Below are positions 1-11,805 of a DNA stretch of 64,000 nucleotides, in pieces (the first letter of the stretch is position 1; the number at the start of each line of letters is the position of its first letter). Location: positions 15,624,001 to 15,688,000 of the forward strand of contig CM121342.1 in NCBI GenBank assembly GCA_051530055.1, written 5' to 3'. Both the position numbers and the translations under genes were made by a program. Origin of the DNA: Neoechinorhynchus agilis (Eukaryota; Acanthocephala). The notes beneath the pieces were generated by a model that saw only the letters and a program-made list of their open reading frames with translations, was not told where the DNA came from and did no database searches.

Positions 1-2964
1 ATCATGGTGATGATGATAAGTAGAACCGAACCAGCACAGATTACAAATCCAATTAGGTGGCCTATAAAAACAAATAAGGAACTAATATTTTAATATTCAG
101 CGAACCTATATAGATTGTCTCGTAGGCGTTGCTACTCAAATGCTTTGTGCTATTTTCGTTTTCAGTCGAGAGCCAGCTAGAAAGCCAGTATTCCGCCAGA
201 ATGCGAGAAGTATGTGATCCGCCCCAAAATAGAATTAAAAAGGGGACAACTGCAGCTCCAATTTTGTTCGGTGTCAATAGTTTTCCCAAAAGTTTAATCC
301 AGCCCACGGCGTCCACCGTTCTTGGGGTGAGGGTAAATCCGCTTATTTCCGATTCTTTATTCTGTGAACACATCGAGTAACGCCGAGCAACGTTGTCCAG
401 AGTGATAAGTTCAAAATAGGAATATTGCTGAGTGCGCGGATAATCAGAATCGTCCTCGGCTTTGAAAGCCGCTTGTTCGTAAATACAGTCAATTGAACCC
501 TGCGCTATTGAATTGACTTAAAAAAAGTCATAGGCTAACTTACGTCCTTCAGAGTTACGACAATAGCGAAGCGAGCGGCATCCAGGACCTTGGAGGCGCA
601 GTATAATACGGTTTTATTTTTCAGGAATATTCGAATGCAACTAAATTAAGTTCAATTGAGCTCTTTTTCTATTTATCTAAAGATAATACTGACTGCTTTA
701 AAATATGTGTCCTTGTTTTAAAATCAACTGCACTCAAAGGATCATCAAGAAGATACACGTCAACATCTTGGTAAATCGCCCTGGCTAATGAAACTCTCGC
801 TTTTTGTCCACCGCTTAAACCGCTTCCCCCATCACCAATCATCGTGAGATCTTTTTGGGGCAAAACATTTAAATCCTGAACAGAAAAGCGATTCATTGCA
901 CTGTTCATATTAAAAATAAAAAACCTCAATTAAGCAACAGGCATAAATTACCGCCTTATACCGCTTAACATTCGGTCTCCCAGTAAATATTATATTCTGT
1001 CGAATTGTGCCAGGAAACAGCCACGGAGTTTGAGTGCTGATGGAGACGCTTCCGTGGATGATGGCACTACCGCATATGACTCGCAACTCGTTCAGTATTG
1101 AGTAAAGCAGAGACGTTTTTCCTGATTTGGACGGTCCGATAATGTAAGTCAAAGTTTTCCTTTCAATCTGTAAAGAAGTATTTCTTATATTGATAGAAGA
1201 AGCCTAAATAAAATTAAGGATTTAAAGGAATAAAGGAGAGTAAGGTACATACCTCATTGTCCCACGATGAACTTAAGGACGATAATTCTATGGCATAATA
1301 GGAATCATTCTTAATGTTTTCCGATTGACGATTCAGATGATCGCAATTCAGGTCTACATCCTCGGCCAGTTTCTGAATTAAGATGAAAACACCTTTTATT
1401 TGAATAAACAAACCATACCTGCAGCCTCTCAAGGGAGAGTTTCACTTCCGAGAAGCGAGTAAAGAACCGAATTACAAAATATCCGAAATTTAGTCGCAAG
1501 ACGGGCGACACTGCCATTAATTGAAATACCTTTACTCCGTTTGGTAGGTTGCCGTGAGCTTTGAAACTTGTCACAATATACGTCAGTGTGATAAATGAGT
1601 GAAGTAAAGGCGGGAATATACAAGAGTTCGCTTCCACAAGATTTTTCAGTGCACAGAAAAACGTCTCCTTCTTATTTAACTGGCACATCACTTTATAGAT
1701 AACTGTATCCAAACAGCACATTTTGAAGGTTTGAGCGAACCGGCAATATATTGCGAGATTGTGAAGTCTCTTATCCACTTGTTTGTTAATGCGTTTCCTG
1801 CAAAAGAGTTTAAATCCTGACTCATTCACTCATTGGCTAACCTAATTAGTCGTAGGCCAATAAAATAGACAGGTGTGAGTGCAAAGGCAATGAGATAAAC
1901 GCATATTGCGATCGCAGCGAACGTGTCAATGTAAAGATAGCAAAATGTAAATACCATAATAAACCTCAAAATGCTTCCAAGAACTTGAACACCGAATTGT
2001 GCGAAAGTGTCAAACGAGTAACTATCAGTACTTATGAGACTGCTAAGATATCCCGATTCGATTCGATCACATTGATGAAGAGAAAGCTTCAAGCACTACA
2101 ATGTGTAGGTGAGGAATTAAACAACTTCTATCATTCTCAAAAAAATTTACCTTTGCATACACTAATCTCGTAAAAGCAGCTCTTGCTTCGAAGCCAAGAC
2201 ATAGTGATTCATACAGCGACCAACAACTCGCAAGTGAACTTGCGTGATATAATAAAATGTGAGATACCAAGAAGATCCATGCACGATTGTCTGTGATATC
2301 TCCTTTTATATATTGGAGGATTCGACCGAATATAGGGATCATCGCGATAAGAAACGCGGCCTGTTTGGGGATACATGAAATAAATTGAAAGAACAAATTT
2401 CTGAATTTAAACGAACTTTCTAGCCTTTACTCGACACTAAGACAAAAGTATAAAACAAATCGATTTTCTTAGTTCAAACATAGTGGCTAACTTTAGCTCG
2501 GTACTACCTTGAAAGGCGCAGAAACGTGTGATCGGAAATTATTAATTGATGGGTGGTACAATTTGAAACCCGGTCGGAAATGCTTACCTCTAATACATTA
2601 AGGAACGTCGACAGTATGATTTGTTTCAGAAATACGCAGATAAATATTCGTGATAGACTAGGCCTTTTTGAAGAAAATTGACGCTTCCACCTTCTGTTTT
2701 AAATAAATATTATTTAAGCAGAAAATTTTTAATACCGTTCAATTTCTATGCCAGTTTGAGATACTCTTCTTTTCTCAGGTAATCCAGAAATGTCCGTTTC
2801 GTGAAGAGGTCTATGAGTGCGAAAAAAGATTGGTGCGATATACCTAAGAAATGTTTCAGCATATAGGCTATTTAAGGAATAGTTACAAACGCAAAATAAA
2901 GTTTTGCAAGAATATTGGTTCCAGATGCAATATTTGGTATATCCTGAACTTTGAAGCTGATCAT
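1..2964 (-). CDS. ABC transporter, subfamily C (MRP-like), 3' end beyond window
   Basis: ATP-driven membrane exporter of organic anions or conjugates (family knowledge). The start ATG is at 2964; the first exon continues through LAKLYFA into an exon with [11 protein letters not shown], the usual N-terminal region of short ABCC proteins. Later minus-strand exons near 2694-2588, 2402-2165, 2105-1830 and 1800-1417 form TMD1 (for example [10 protein letters not shown], then [10 protein letters not shown]). NBD1 follows at about 1170-540: Walker [10 protein letters not shown]-loop [14 protein letters not shown], signature LSGGQ, Walker [13 protein letters not shown], and an H-loop-type end at 600-543. 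A linker exon (about 490-360) leads to TMD2, whose first helices lie at 373-62 and 60-1. Most junctions fit GT-AG introns of 45-90 nt. There is no TMD0, so it resembles ABCC4-type transporters. One NBD1 junction near 960-905 is not resolved. The C-terminal half lies outside the window. Confidence 0.9.
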
Positions 2965-3715
2965 TGCGTTAAAATTCTATCGCCGAAATTGCTATGAGAC
3001 TTGTCGACGAGCTATACAGTATCGCGTAGTAATATACTCTTGCGAAACTCAACTTTGTTTGTCAACAGGTTTAAGCAATATCGAAATTGTTTTCTTAAAA
3101 ACTTCTAACAGGTTGTTGATGTGATGTATTTTAGATTCCGACTTGTGGTGGCGTTAATTTCGACAGATCAATGAATATTTGAATCAAGAAGATAGCGATT
3201 ATAATAAGAAAGTTCGGGCTAATATGTTTCATACAATCATTCATAACCACCTTCCTTTTGTGGAATTTACAAGAGCATCGAAAATAGCGTCCCTGCAACT
3301 TAAGGCGCTTTCTCAATCTTCACGCATTAATGTTCGCTTCGTTTGCATTCCTTGGAATTGAATTGATCTGCTATTTTGCTGATAGAATTTAGAATTCTGC
3401 TTTTGAACATTAAAGCCGACAAACAGTAAACTTAAGCGTTCATTGATGTCAATGAGACCATTAAACGTCATCGTGCTCTCATGAGTGAACAAAAAGGTTA
3501 ATTTTCGAAACCTAAAGATGCTAGCAGGCGTTAAGCTACAAACAATACTTCTAAATCACAATATTACGGATTATGGCCTCCAATCGCTTTATGATTCCTG
3601 CTTTACCTATTCGATCGATTTATAGGAATGCATATTTTAATTAGAAAGATTGTCTATTTGATCAAAAAAGCCAAATCGCTATTGTTTCTGTAATCATAAT
3701 CTAAAATCTTTGGTC
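2965..3715. other. intergenic, nothing recognised
   Basis: Upstream flank of the ABCC gene. Short open frames here have no recognisable domain and look like chance. The sequence is AT-rich and shows no repeat that I can match elsewhere in the window. Confidence 0.5.
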
Positions 3716-3880
3716 GGGGATGTCTGTTAGGGCGGGAATATCAGGTATTGTTATGTCCGTTCGTGTGGGAATTGGCGGATATTGCTTTTAGGAGCGCTTG
3801 TAAGGTTTGTCTTTCCTAGGATTAATTTCAGAATATGATATCCGAGAAGATTTGCGCTTTATGGAAGGAGGTCTCACGTT
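3716..3880 (-). mobile_element. LINE 3'-UTR fragment (GGGAAT micro-repeat module)
   Basis: This stretch matches the module found at 5040-5215, 58365-58530, 59660-59825 and 61240-61400: repeated GTCCGT/GGGAAT words, then a shared GTTATGATATCCGAGAAG-type word (here AATATGATATCCGAGAAG). In those copies it lies in the 3' untranslated part of a minus-strand LINE, so this is a short relic of the same family. Confidence 0.6.
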
Positions 3881-4105
3881 TTGGTACCCTTTGGAGGGGA
3901 GACCCTTGGTGCGCTCTTTAGCTCGGCCATGCCAAGACAGAAAATACAATAGCTGGTGCTTTCCTGCGCCAAAACTTTGGTATCGCGATCCAAAGCCGAA
4001 ACGCAGCGAGTGTGGTTACGTCCACTGAGGGAAGAGCAATGCCTCTTTATCGTGGACGGTGGTGATTGTTTAAACGTTTTGTTGTTGTGTGTGTAACAAA
4101 AAGTG
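3881..4105 (+). mobile_element. R2-like LINE, 3'-terminal fragment
   Basis: The sequence is a degraded, internally shortened copy of 57120-57385. It shares the words for the C-terminus after the endonuclease domain, the run encoding PLREEQCLFIVDGGDC, and the tail with GTGTAACAAAAAGTG. It is clearly more diverged from its right-hand counterpart than the LINE that follows. Confidence 0.65.
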
Positions 4106-4965
4106 TATTAAAATAAACTGTTTTTTCTGTCAACTCTATAATACTCCGCTTAGTTTCGTCATACGAAGTTCTACAACATCTCAAGAAATTACAGCGAAAT
4201 TCGTACCCTCAATCCGAAATCCCAAGCTGGGCTCTTCGCTGCATAATCCCAAACTCAGAGACTCTCTTACCTTCATTATAAATCACAGCTTTTTATATGG
4301 CATCATCCTCTCATGCCTTCCGAAATATGGACACCTGATTTCAACCTAATCATACCGTCCAATATCGATTCTAACCGCTCTTTCAAAAACTGTCGAAAAA
4401 TGTTTTAAACCTCGCCTTCTTCCACTTCTAAACAACAAATTATCGCCCTACAATTCGGCTTCCGGCCTAAATTTTCTGCAATGGATGCTCTACCTCGCAT
4501 TTACTGCAAGATAATGCGCAAGCACGTAAATAACCTCTCTAACGTCACCCGTCTCACTAAACTGGATTTGTGAAAAGCATTCGACTACGTGGACCATTCA
4601 CTCTTTCCTCGGGCTTGCTCCGATTTTGCTCTCAATTTATGGCAGATTCGCTGGCTTGCCTCTTATCTTCACGATCGAAAACAGTACATTCATTGCCGGG
4701 CAACCTCCTCACCTCAAGGTGCCGTTCTGCAACCACTTCTTTTTAATATTTTGGTAAACAAACTTAAACCTATCTTTCTCACTTTAAACTTTTCCTTTAT
4801 GCAGATGATCTCACCCTCATCACCCTATCACCAACCCACCTCTCCCTCGCGTTAACATCTAACGAAATCATCCACCTTAAACATTTCTGTACCAATCACA
4901 AATTCTACCTGAACTTCTCTAAATGCTTCGGGATGATTCCCTCATTCTCCCGCAATCCCATTTAA
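4106..4965 (+). mobile_element. APE-type LINE reverse transcriptase relic
   Basis: A broken plus-strand copy of the window's main LINE. Recognisable RT words are INHSFLYGIILSCL (N-terminal RT block), QFGFRP-like and KLDL..AF.YVDHSLF in shifted frames, and PQGAVLQPLLFNILVNKLK (the SPLLFN box). The copy has stops and frame changes and lacks both ends. It is nearly identical to 57400-58258. Confidence 0.75.
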
Positions 4966-7250
4966 TAATAACACGTTTTATTTGTTGATTCACAAAGAAG
5001 AGGACCAATGTACCTATGGGTCCTCATAAACACAGATATTTTGATGTTGTTTTTTGTATGTCCGTCCGGGCGGGAATGTTTGGTCTGGGGATGTCCGTTC
5101 TGGTGGGAATTTCCGGTCGGGGATGTACGCTCGGATGGGAATATCAGGATATTGTTTCAAGGAGCACTTGTAGGGTTGGTCTTTCCTCAGAATCATTTCA
5201 GGTTATGATATTCGAGAAGATTGGGTAGCATGGAGAAAGGAGCGTAGATATAGGGAGGTACCAAGTATAGGAGGGTGAAACGAATTAAGATTACGAGAAT
5301 TTTGCCCGTGTTAAAAGGGGACGATATGTGGTAGAAATTGTGGTGGTAGGGTTGAGATGCGTTTTGTTTGTTTTATGAATATAGTATCAAGGCATTCGGT
5401 GAGAAAAGGAGAGTCAGTTGCGCAAATTTTAGATGCACTTTTATGAAGAATTTCAAGACGGCTGATTTGAGATTTGGATAGGTTGCAAAATACGGAATAA
5501 CCGTAGGTTAGGGAGGGTAAAATAAAGCAGAAGTAAAATTTATAGAGGTCGGGTGAAGGGATTCCTAAATGTTCGGAGGCGTTTGAAGGGAGAGAGTGAT
5601 GTGCGAGTCCCACTTCAAATTTGATTGAAATTGGATACCCAGAATTCTCAGGGAGGTTACTCGTAGGATGTCATTTAGAAGCTCCGGATGTTGTGGGGTT
5701 GCGGGAGAAGGGATCATTTCGAAGCATTTAGAGAAATTGAGATGGAGTTTGTGATTGGTGCAGAAATCTTTTGTGTGTGTGATTTCTTTAGAGGTTAAAG
5801 AATGGGAGAGGTGGGATGGCGAATGGGTGATGATGGTGAGATCTACGGGGTATAAGAAAAGTTTAGAGAGGAGAAAGGTTTGAAGTGGTTTAGGAAAATA
5901 TTAAAGAGAAGTGGTGATAGCACATCACCTTTAGGTACGCTTTTGGAGAGGGATAGGCTGATAGAAGAGGTAGAACTGCAGTGAATGTATTGTTTTGCGA
6001 TTGTAAAGATAAGATTGGAGCCAGCGGATCTGCCACACCCGGAGAAGAAGTGAATGGTCCACTGAGTCAAAAGCTTTAGATAAATCAACTTGCGAGAGAC
6101 GGCTGACGTGGGAGGGATTATTGTCGAGGTTATGTAGAAGCGTGTCATAAATGCAAAGTAGGGCATCGGTTGCAGAAAATTTGGGTCGGAAGCCAAATTG
6201 TAGGGGCAATAATTTTTTGCTTGGAAGTGGAAAAAGGGGAGATTTAAAACATTTTTCGATGATTTTTGAAAGAGCGGGTAAAATGCATATTGGACGGAAT
6301 GATTCGGTGGAAATCGGATGTCCTTTTTTTTGGAAGATGGATAACTTTGACAGTTTTCAGGCAAGAGGGGTCGATGCCATATAAAAAGCTAAGGTTTATA
6401 ATGTGGGTAAGAGGGCCGAAACGTTTGGGGATGAGGCAGCGAAGAGCCCAGTTTTGGATTCCGGATTGAGAGGACGAATTTTTAGGTAATTTCATGAGAT
6501 ACTTTAGTACTTCGTCTGACGAAACTAAGGAGAGTATCGGCGAGTTGACAAAATTTTCAGATGTGGGCGTGAAAGATTGCGTGGTGTCTGATATGGATCG
6601 GTTTTGGTAATTTTAGTCAGGACAGAGGTTCTGATTAATGGAATCTATTACCTGTTTTAATTCAGAAGAGGTCAAATTAGGGAAGGGATCCGGATAGCGT
6701 AGACCAAGAGAGTCCTTGACGGCCCGCCACCATGTTGAATTGTCACCTGAACGAATTTTGGAGGAAGGGACGTTTTTTACGGGCGATAAGTATTTTGTTA
6801 GTTAGTGCTTTTTGTAAACGGGGAAAGTCTAAAGATTTATTGTGGTGGGCCTTAGAAGCTTGCCTTTGAAGACGTTTCAAGATGGGGGTTATCCATGGAG
6901 GATCGCGGTTGGAGATCCTAATGAATTTCTTGGAAATTGACGAAGTAAGGGAATTTTTTATGATTGAGGTGATGGAGGACATGGCCAAGGAAGGGTCATT
7001 TGTGTTGTCAGAGTGGAATGTGCGAATATTTTCGGTTGGGATGAATGATTGGCGCCGGCGAAAAGGAGTTAACCGATACGAAGAATTTGGTGGCGGTGGT
7101 GTGCATCAGCGGCGACAGGATCTGTAGCAGGGGCTTCTGGCATGTCAGAAATAAAAATTGTGCGATTTATATCCTTGAGGGAGGAGGTCATGATACGATG
7201 GGCCGGATTCAGAGCAACGAGGAATGATGGGGGGTGGAGAAGGCGTATCA
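4966..7250 (-). mobile_element. APE-type LINE (CR1/jockey group), 5'-truncated copy
   Basis: Minus-strand element whose 3' end is at 4966, with the tail AACGTGTTATTATTA. Reading inwards: a 3' UTR with GGGAAT micro-repeats, the RT C-terminal part (5613-5311, FCNLSKSQISRLEILHKSA), RT core (6364-5843, FGFRPKFSATDALL, DLSKAFDSVDHSLLL, VPKGDVLSPLLFN) and the EN-RT linker (6988-6743, DPPWITPILKRLQRQASK). The endonuclease part is missing. RT motifs fall in different frames, so it is inactive. It is almost identical to 61205-63415. Confidence 0.85.
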
Positions 7251-7830
7251 TTAGAGAAATGAATCGGATGGTTGACTGATTTTGATGGTGTTGGTGTCAA
7301 CTTTATAATCTTATAGTTATTTGTTCCTCCCTTTGCTCTTGTTCCTACTCGTTCAGAGGATTCTTCGGCCTTTTGTTGAACTGTAGCTTTCTTAGTAGTT
7401 ACTTCAGCTGAATTCCTTTCGCTTTTCCCATCGTTACCTTTTGTCCCAGTCACAATATCATACTCCACAGTAATTTTAGAGTCATTAAGTACTACAGGCT
7501 GAATATACTCTAAGGGTGGTACCAAGTTCCCTAGTAATTGTTGAAATATTTGCAGTCTTTTGTGCACCACTCGTTTCCAACTAGTCTTCTTTTGAGTTTG
7601 GTATACTGATGACATCTACCAAGATAGTATTCCCTTTCCCTTTGAAACCTGTGTCTGCTTCCTTGAACCGTTAGCTTTTTTCCCTTTGTACTTTCTGACT
7701 TCGACCAACTGTTCACCGTTAAGAGCTTCAATTTCGCACTGAATAGCCTCCGCTTATATATCCTTAACTGCGCTCATCGCTTCAATAAATAAACCTCTTA
7801 GAGTTTCAGTAACTCGTTCAAAGCACTTCT
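7251..7830 (-). other. duplicated flank with a charged, unrecognised reading frame
   Basis: A minus-strand frame from 7615 encodes a polar, Lys/Ser/Thr-rich stretch beginning MSSVYQTQKKTSWKRVV. It matches no family I know. Just above it, 7745-7620 also reads as an open polar stretch in another frame. The same DNA recurs at 63425-64000, where it is joined in frame to the LINE linker. It may be the 5' leader or first ORF of the LINE, or host DNA trapped in the duplication. Confidence 0.4.
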
Positions 7831-9204
7831 TTAGTGCAACATCAATAAAAGTGGAATACTTGGCTGTTTCTCATTAACTGTTCATTGATTTGAGCAGAGA
7901 ATAGATGTTGACGAGGGAGCGCTTTGATCTACGAGAGATTATCAACTTATTTGTGTTCAATGATAGCATATGAGCTGACAGTCGAGCTGTACCATAAACT
8001 TGAGACAAAATCTATTGTTCTATCAAGGATCATTTGCTGAATTATAAAGAGTAGATCACTATTAATTGTTCTGGCAACTTTACTCTTAACCTCGCCGATA
8101 TTGATTGATTTACTGTTCCTCCTCAGACATTGCTTGTAAGTTTTTTCAACGATGAATGCGTAAACAAGCAGATATTTATTGATATTACCAAAGCAGTTGC
8201 ATTTAATTGTTCATAATTTATTTTTAGTTGCATATAAATGTCTAAATCGACGTTTTGCTTATCGGCATGCCAGGCAGACAATACGAGATGTTACATACCA
8301 AAGACAAGTTTTTTATTATAATATTTTAAAACGAAAGTTTCTTTGTATTCTACGATGAACCCGAATTAATAATTATTATTCACTTTCAAGCTATTGAAAC
8401 CGGCAAGCCCAGAAAAGTGTAATAATTTAGAAAGATTAACTGCGATAGTAAGCATCAAATTTCTTTTAGGAATGAAGAGATCGAACCCTTTAAAATTTTG
8501 TTTGTTATTTTATTAGAATTAAAAAACACTTAAGCCCAGGATGAAAAGGTTGTCGTATTTGCTCTTCATGGTTTCGATGTTTTCAATGGCCAAAGTTTTG
8601 CGTCGCCGTAAATCCACCTAAAAGAGGCTTTCATTGATCCAAAATTAAACGTACGTATAATAGAATCGTAATTGTTTCCTCGGTTAGCGATTATTTGCAA
8701 CGATCTATGCGGTGGACCCTTTTCATGAATTTTATGCAGTCTCTTCAATAATGATATTTTCTACTAAAAAGGTTATTTACGAATTTAGGGTACGCATGGG
8801 TATAATTCAGGCATAATTGCTCGGGAAAGGAAATCAAGTAATTGTTCGCGGATAAATGGATTTGCTGCTTATAAATTGTTATCGTACAATAAAACAATCT
8901 GAACTAAAAAGTGTTGAGAAACTGGTGCCGAGCATCCAAAGTTTAGCGTAGTGGCTGAACGAGTGATCGACAAGGCACAAGAAATTACTTCTTATCTATA
9001 GGGAATTTTTGAGTAAATGCAATAATATTTGAACACTACTCGACAATTGTCGCCCTTATTTGTATCAATCCACGAGTTTGAGACTCCGAAGACTCGTATT
9101 TTAACGATGAAATATAATACCAACATCCAAATTTTCCATAAAATCGGCTTAATAATCAATCCAATAACAAAATTAAAGATTTAATCGATAAGAAAAGATC
9201 ACAC
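7831..9204. other. AT-rich intergenic, nothing recognised
   Basis: No convincing coding frame, RNA gene or repeat was found. The small minus-strand frame at 8748-8566 has no recognisable domain and is left unannotated. Confidence 0.5.
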
Positions 9205-9480
9205 TGAAGTAATAATAACACGTTTATTTGTTTGTTAGATAACAAGAATTAGAACCATGTACCTTTGGGTCCTCACTGTAGCATTGTGTTTTATGAAGGT
9301 TAATCGTTCTTTGAGCGATAAGCAATATTGGTTTGAATCTGTGAAATGCATATTTGGTGAGGTCGCAGGATGTTCATTCGGTTGGGAACATCCTGTCAGG
9401 GATGTCTGTTCGGGTGTGGATTGGCGGATATTGTATGCATGAGGGTTTGATTGCAGGAGAGTTTATTGTTTTGCAGGATG
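9205..9480 (-). mobile_element. LINE 3'-UTR fragment
   Basis: It begins with the family's 3' tail (TAATAATAACACGTTTATTT on the plus strand), followed by ACCATGTACCTTTGGGTCCT and diverged GGGAAC/GGGATGT micro-repeats. The same order is seen at 4966-5160 and 27940-28020. Only the 3' untranslated part is present, as in a severely 5'-truncated insertion. Confidence 0.6.
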
Positions 9481-9834
9481 CTCGATTCTCCATTTGACGT
9501 AGAGCTGAACCCTTAAATGATCCTTTTACATTTGTTCAAATCGAAAAGTTTCAAATAAAGCAAAACAAAATTTAATGCCTTGTGATTAGACTTTATGGAT
9601 TTTATATGCCTTCAAGCACGCAAAAAAGTCTCCACAAAAATCTGTCCACTTGTAACAAAATCTCTTTATGACAAAAAGACAGCTTGTCAAGTATTTTTAA
9701 GCTAAAGAACCGTAGACCACAAGCGTCCATCAACGGTCTAGAGGTTTTATCATAGTGTGTTCCAAGCGTTTCACTCGTTTTAAAATGCACCACGATTTGA
9801 CAGTTTTTGGGCATAGCTAACCGTTGGAAAAGTG
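9481..9834. other. upstream region of LRR gene
   Basis: No coding frame is recognised. The proximal part presumably holds the promoter of the LRR gene; only the TATA box just downstream is clear. Confidence 0.4.
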
Positions 9835-9842
9835 TATAAATA
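9835..9842 (+). promoter_or_regulatory. TATA box of LRR gene
   Basis: TATAAATA lies 35 bases before the ATG at 9877, with TTCACAGTAAG 12-22 bases after it as a possible initiator. The 5' leader would then be only about 10-20 nt. An open frame upstream of the ATG runs through the TATA box, so it is unlikely to be translated. Confidence 0.6.
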
Positions 9843-9876
9843 TTCACCGAGGCTTCACAGTAAGATCATTCTTACA

Positions 9877-11805
9877 ATGCTCTCGAAACTCTTCGTTCTT
9901 CTCTCGAGTTTGCTCGCATTTTCCCTTGCCCTGTCGGTGCCGAGCGGTGGTCCGAATGACGACCACAAGTGCGCGCTGATCTCCGGATCCATGGGGTATG
10001 AAGCTTACGTTTATTGTGGTGCTGATATCGATGGACAGTCTCTCCTGGAAATTCTTGCAAATATGGAAATCAATCAAACAGCGCTTAGTATCGAAGGAGC
10101 CTATTTAGATGCAATTCCAAGTGATCTGAACTTAATTATTCCACAAATTGATAGAATTTTCATTATGCCAAGGAAATATTCTGATGAGCATACTACTCTC
10201 ACAAAAACTACGTTGAATAAATTCCGACACCTAAAATATTTTCGAATTCAAGACTTCGGGATTAAAATAATTGAGGAAGGTGCATTTGAAGGATTCCAGA
10301 ATCTCGTTGAGCTTAATTTGAAAATGAATAATATACATCAGTTAAGCTCAAAAATGGATCAGAATTTGCCGCGCTTGGAATCTTTAATTCTCTCAAACAA
10401 TAAACTAACAGACGACTCTGTAGAAATTATCAGTAAAATGAAGAGCTTGAAGACTCTGGACTTATCAAACAATTTGATTGAGAATGTCAAAATCAGTGGT
10501 GATTCTGCTTTAGCCGGACTAAAGGAAATAAACATGCATGGAAATCTATTAAAAAAAATTGAAATGACGCTTAACAATTTGCGATCTTTGGAAATAGACT
10601 ATTCTGGCAACCTCGCAGACCTATTGAATTCGAATTTTATGTTTGGGCAATTAACAAAACTTGTTGTTCATGGAGGAAGTACGCGATCTATTGGTTCAAA
10701 TTTATTGACTAAAATACCAAAGCTCAAACATTTCGGCGTTCCTGGTGCACAATTGACGGAAATTCCGCGTGGAAATGATGTAACAAACGACGTCTTTGAA
10801 ACGCTTATTCTTAAAGGAAGCCAAATAGAGACTCTGAAAGGTTACGATCTACATAACTACCACAATCTCAAGCGACTGGATTTGTCACAGAATAAAATCA
10901 GTAAGATCGATGAACGCGCTTTTTTTGAGTTGCCGAATCTAAGGACTCTTGAACTAGACGGAAACCAACTTTTCGAGCTACCGTTCAATCTGCTTGAAAA
11001 TACCAAGAGTCTTAAGGTGCTCAGTTTGTCCAACAACCACCTGAAGAACTTCGATCCAAATCTACTACGTAATATTGAATTTTTGAGCTTCTTGTCGATA
11101 TCTGGAAATCAAATCAATGAGCTAGTTGCCAGAGAAGGTGATATGAAAAGAGTTGGTTATTTCAAAGTTGACAACAACGGCCTTTCAACAATCACTTTCG
11201 ACAAAAATAATGCTCGTCGATCATTAATGTTCTTTGCTCAACGAGCCGGCTCTTTGCCAAAATCAATCGCAACAACCCTTGGTCTCGGTGTTGTAAGAAC
11301 CGCAACTGAACCTTCATCAATATTGGACGTATCTTCAGTTGGAATGACCAGTTTAAAGGACATGCAAACATTTGTGACTTACAAAGGCGTCGAATCATTG
11401 GACGCAAGTCATAATATGATTTCAAAAATCGATGTCAATGACCTTAATGGAATGGAATATCTCATGTACATGAGCTTAGAGTTCAACAAAATCCAAAACA
11501 TTGTTCCCAATGCTTTCAATCGGTTTTATAAACTTATGGCCTTAGACCTCAGTCATAATCAATTGCGTGACTTTGACACTCCGGATACATTCAAGGGTCT
11601 TCGATCTCTATTGTTTCTTAATCTCGCCAGCAATGGTCTCGACGAAGTTCCTTCCAAGGCCATTTCCCAACTGCAAAGTCTCACTTGGCTTGACATCTCG
11701 AACAATCCGATCCATAAATTCTTCAACGCCCCATTTATGTCCATGAAATCTCTAGGAAGGGTTAACATCAATGAAACAGATATATCGATTGTATTTGGAT
11801 ACTAA
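9877..11805 (+). CDS. secreted leucine-rich-repeat protein, 642 aa
   Basis: An intronless frame of 642 residues. It starts MLSKLFVLLSSLLAFSLALS, a clean signal peptide. A short N-terminal region with two cysteines (HKCALI, VYCGAD) follows, then a near-continuous series of LRRs: for example NLVELNLKMNNIHQL (about residue 145), LESLILSNNKL, LKTLDLSNNLI, LKRLDLSQNKI, LRTLELDGNQL, LKVLSLSNNHL and LTWLDISNNPI near the C-terminus. There is no C-terminal transmembrane helix or intracellular domain, so a secreted or extracellular-matrix protein is likely. The ligand is unknown. A paralogue occurs as two headless copies in the palindrome at 45.4-47.9 kb. The ATG at 9877 was chosen because of the signal peptide and the TATA spacing. 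Confidence 0.9.
   Translation: MLSKLFVLLSSLLAFSLALSVPSGGPNDDHKCALISGSMGYEAYVYCGADIDGQSLLEILANMEINQTALSIEGAYLDAIPSDLNLIIPQIDRIFIMPRKYSDEHTTLTKTTLNKFRHLKYFRIQDFGIKIIEEGAFEGFQNLVELNLKMNNIHQLSSKMDQNLPRLESLILSNNKLTDDSVEIISKMKSLKTLDLSNNLIENVKISGDSALAGLKEINMHGNLLKKIEMTLNNLRSLEIDYSGNLADLLNSNFMFGQLTKLVVHGGSTRSIGSNLLTKIPKLKHFGVPGAQLTEIPRGNDVTNDVFETLILKGSQIETLKGYDLHNYHNLKRLDLSQNKISKIDERAFFELPNLRTLELDGNQLFELPFNLLENTKSLKVLSLSNNHLKNFDPNLLRNIEFLSFLSISGNQINELVAREGDMKRVGYFKVDNNGLSTITFDKNNARRSLMFFAQRAGSLPKSIATTLGLGVVRTATEPSSILDVSSVGMTSLKDMQTFVTYKGVESLDASHNMISKIDVNDLNGMEYLMYMSLEFNKIQNIVPNAFNRFYKLMALDLSHNQLRDFDTPDTFKGLRSLLFLNLASNGLDEVPSKAISQLQSLTWLDISNNPIHKFFNAPFMSMKSLGRVNINETDISIVFGY

Larger units (their letters stand above)
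4090..7820. repeat. left copy of a long duplication shared with 57.4-64.0 kb
   Basis: 4090-5300 matches 57378-58600 and 5025-7820 matches 61205-64000 (constant offset 56180) with only scattered single-base differences. The match includes non-LINE sequence at 7250-7820, so it is not just two copies of one element family. The right copy holds extra LINE units between the two matching blocks. Confidence 0.85.

Noticed and set aside
3131-3361. Short open frames on both strands
   Set aside because: No domain, no splice support, overlapping frames of similar length; chance in AT-rich DNA.
5008-5228. Small frames repeated at 58320, 59626 and 61199 (SVRAGMFGLGMSVLVGISGRG)
   Set aside because: They lie in the LINE 3' UTR micro-repeat module on the strand opposite the RT; micro-repeat periodicity explains the open frames.
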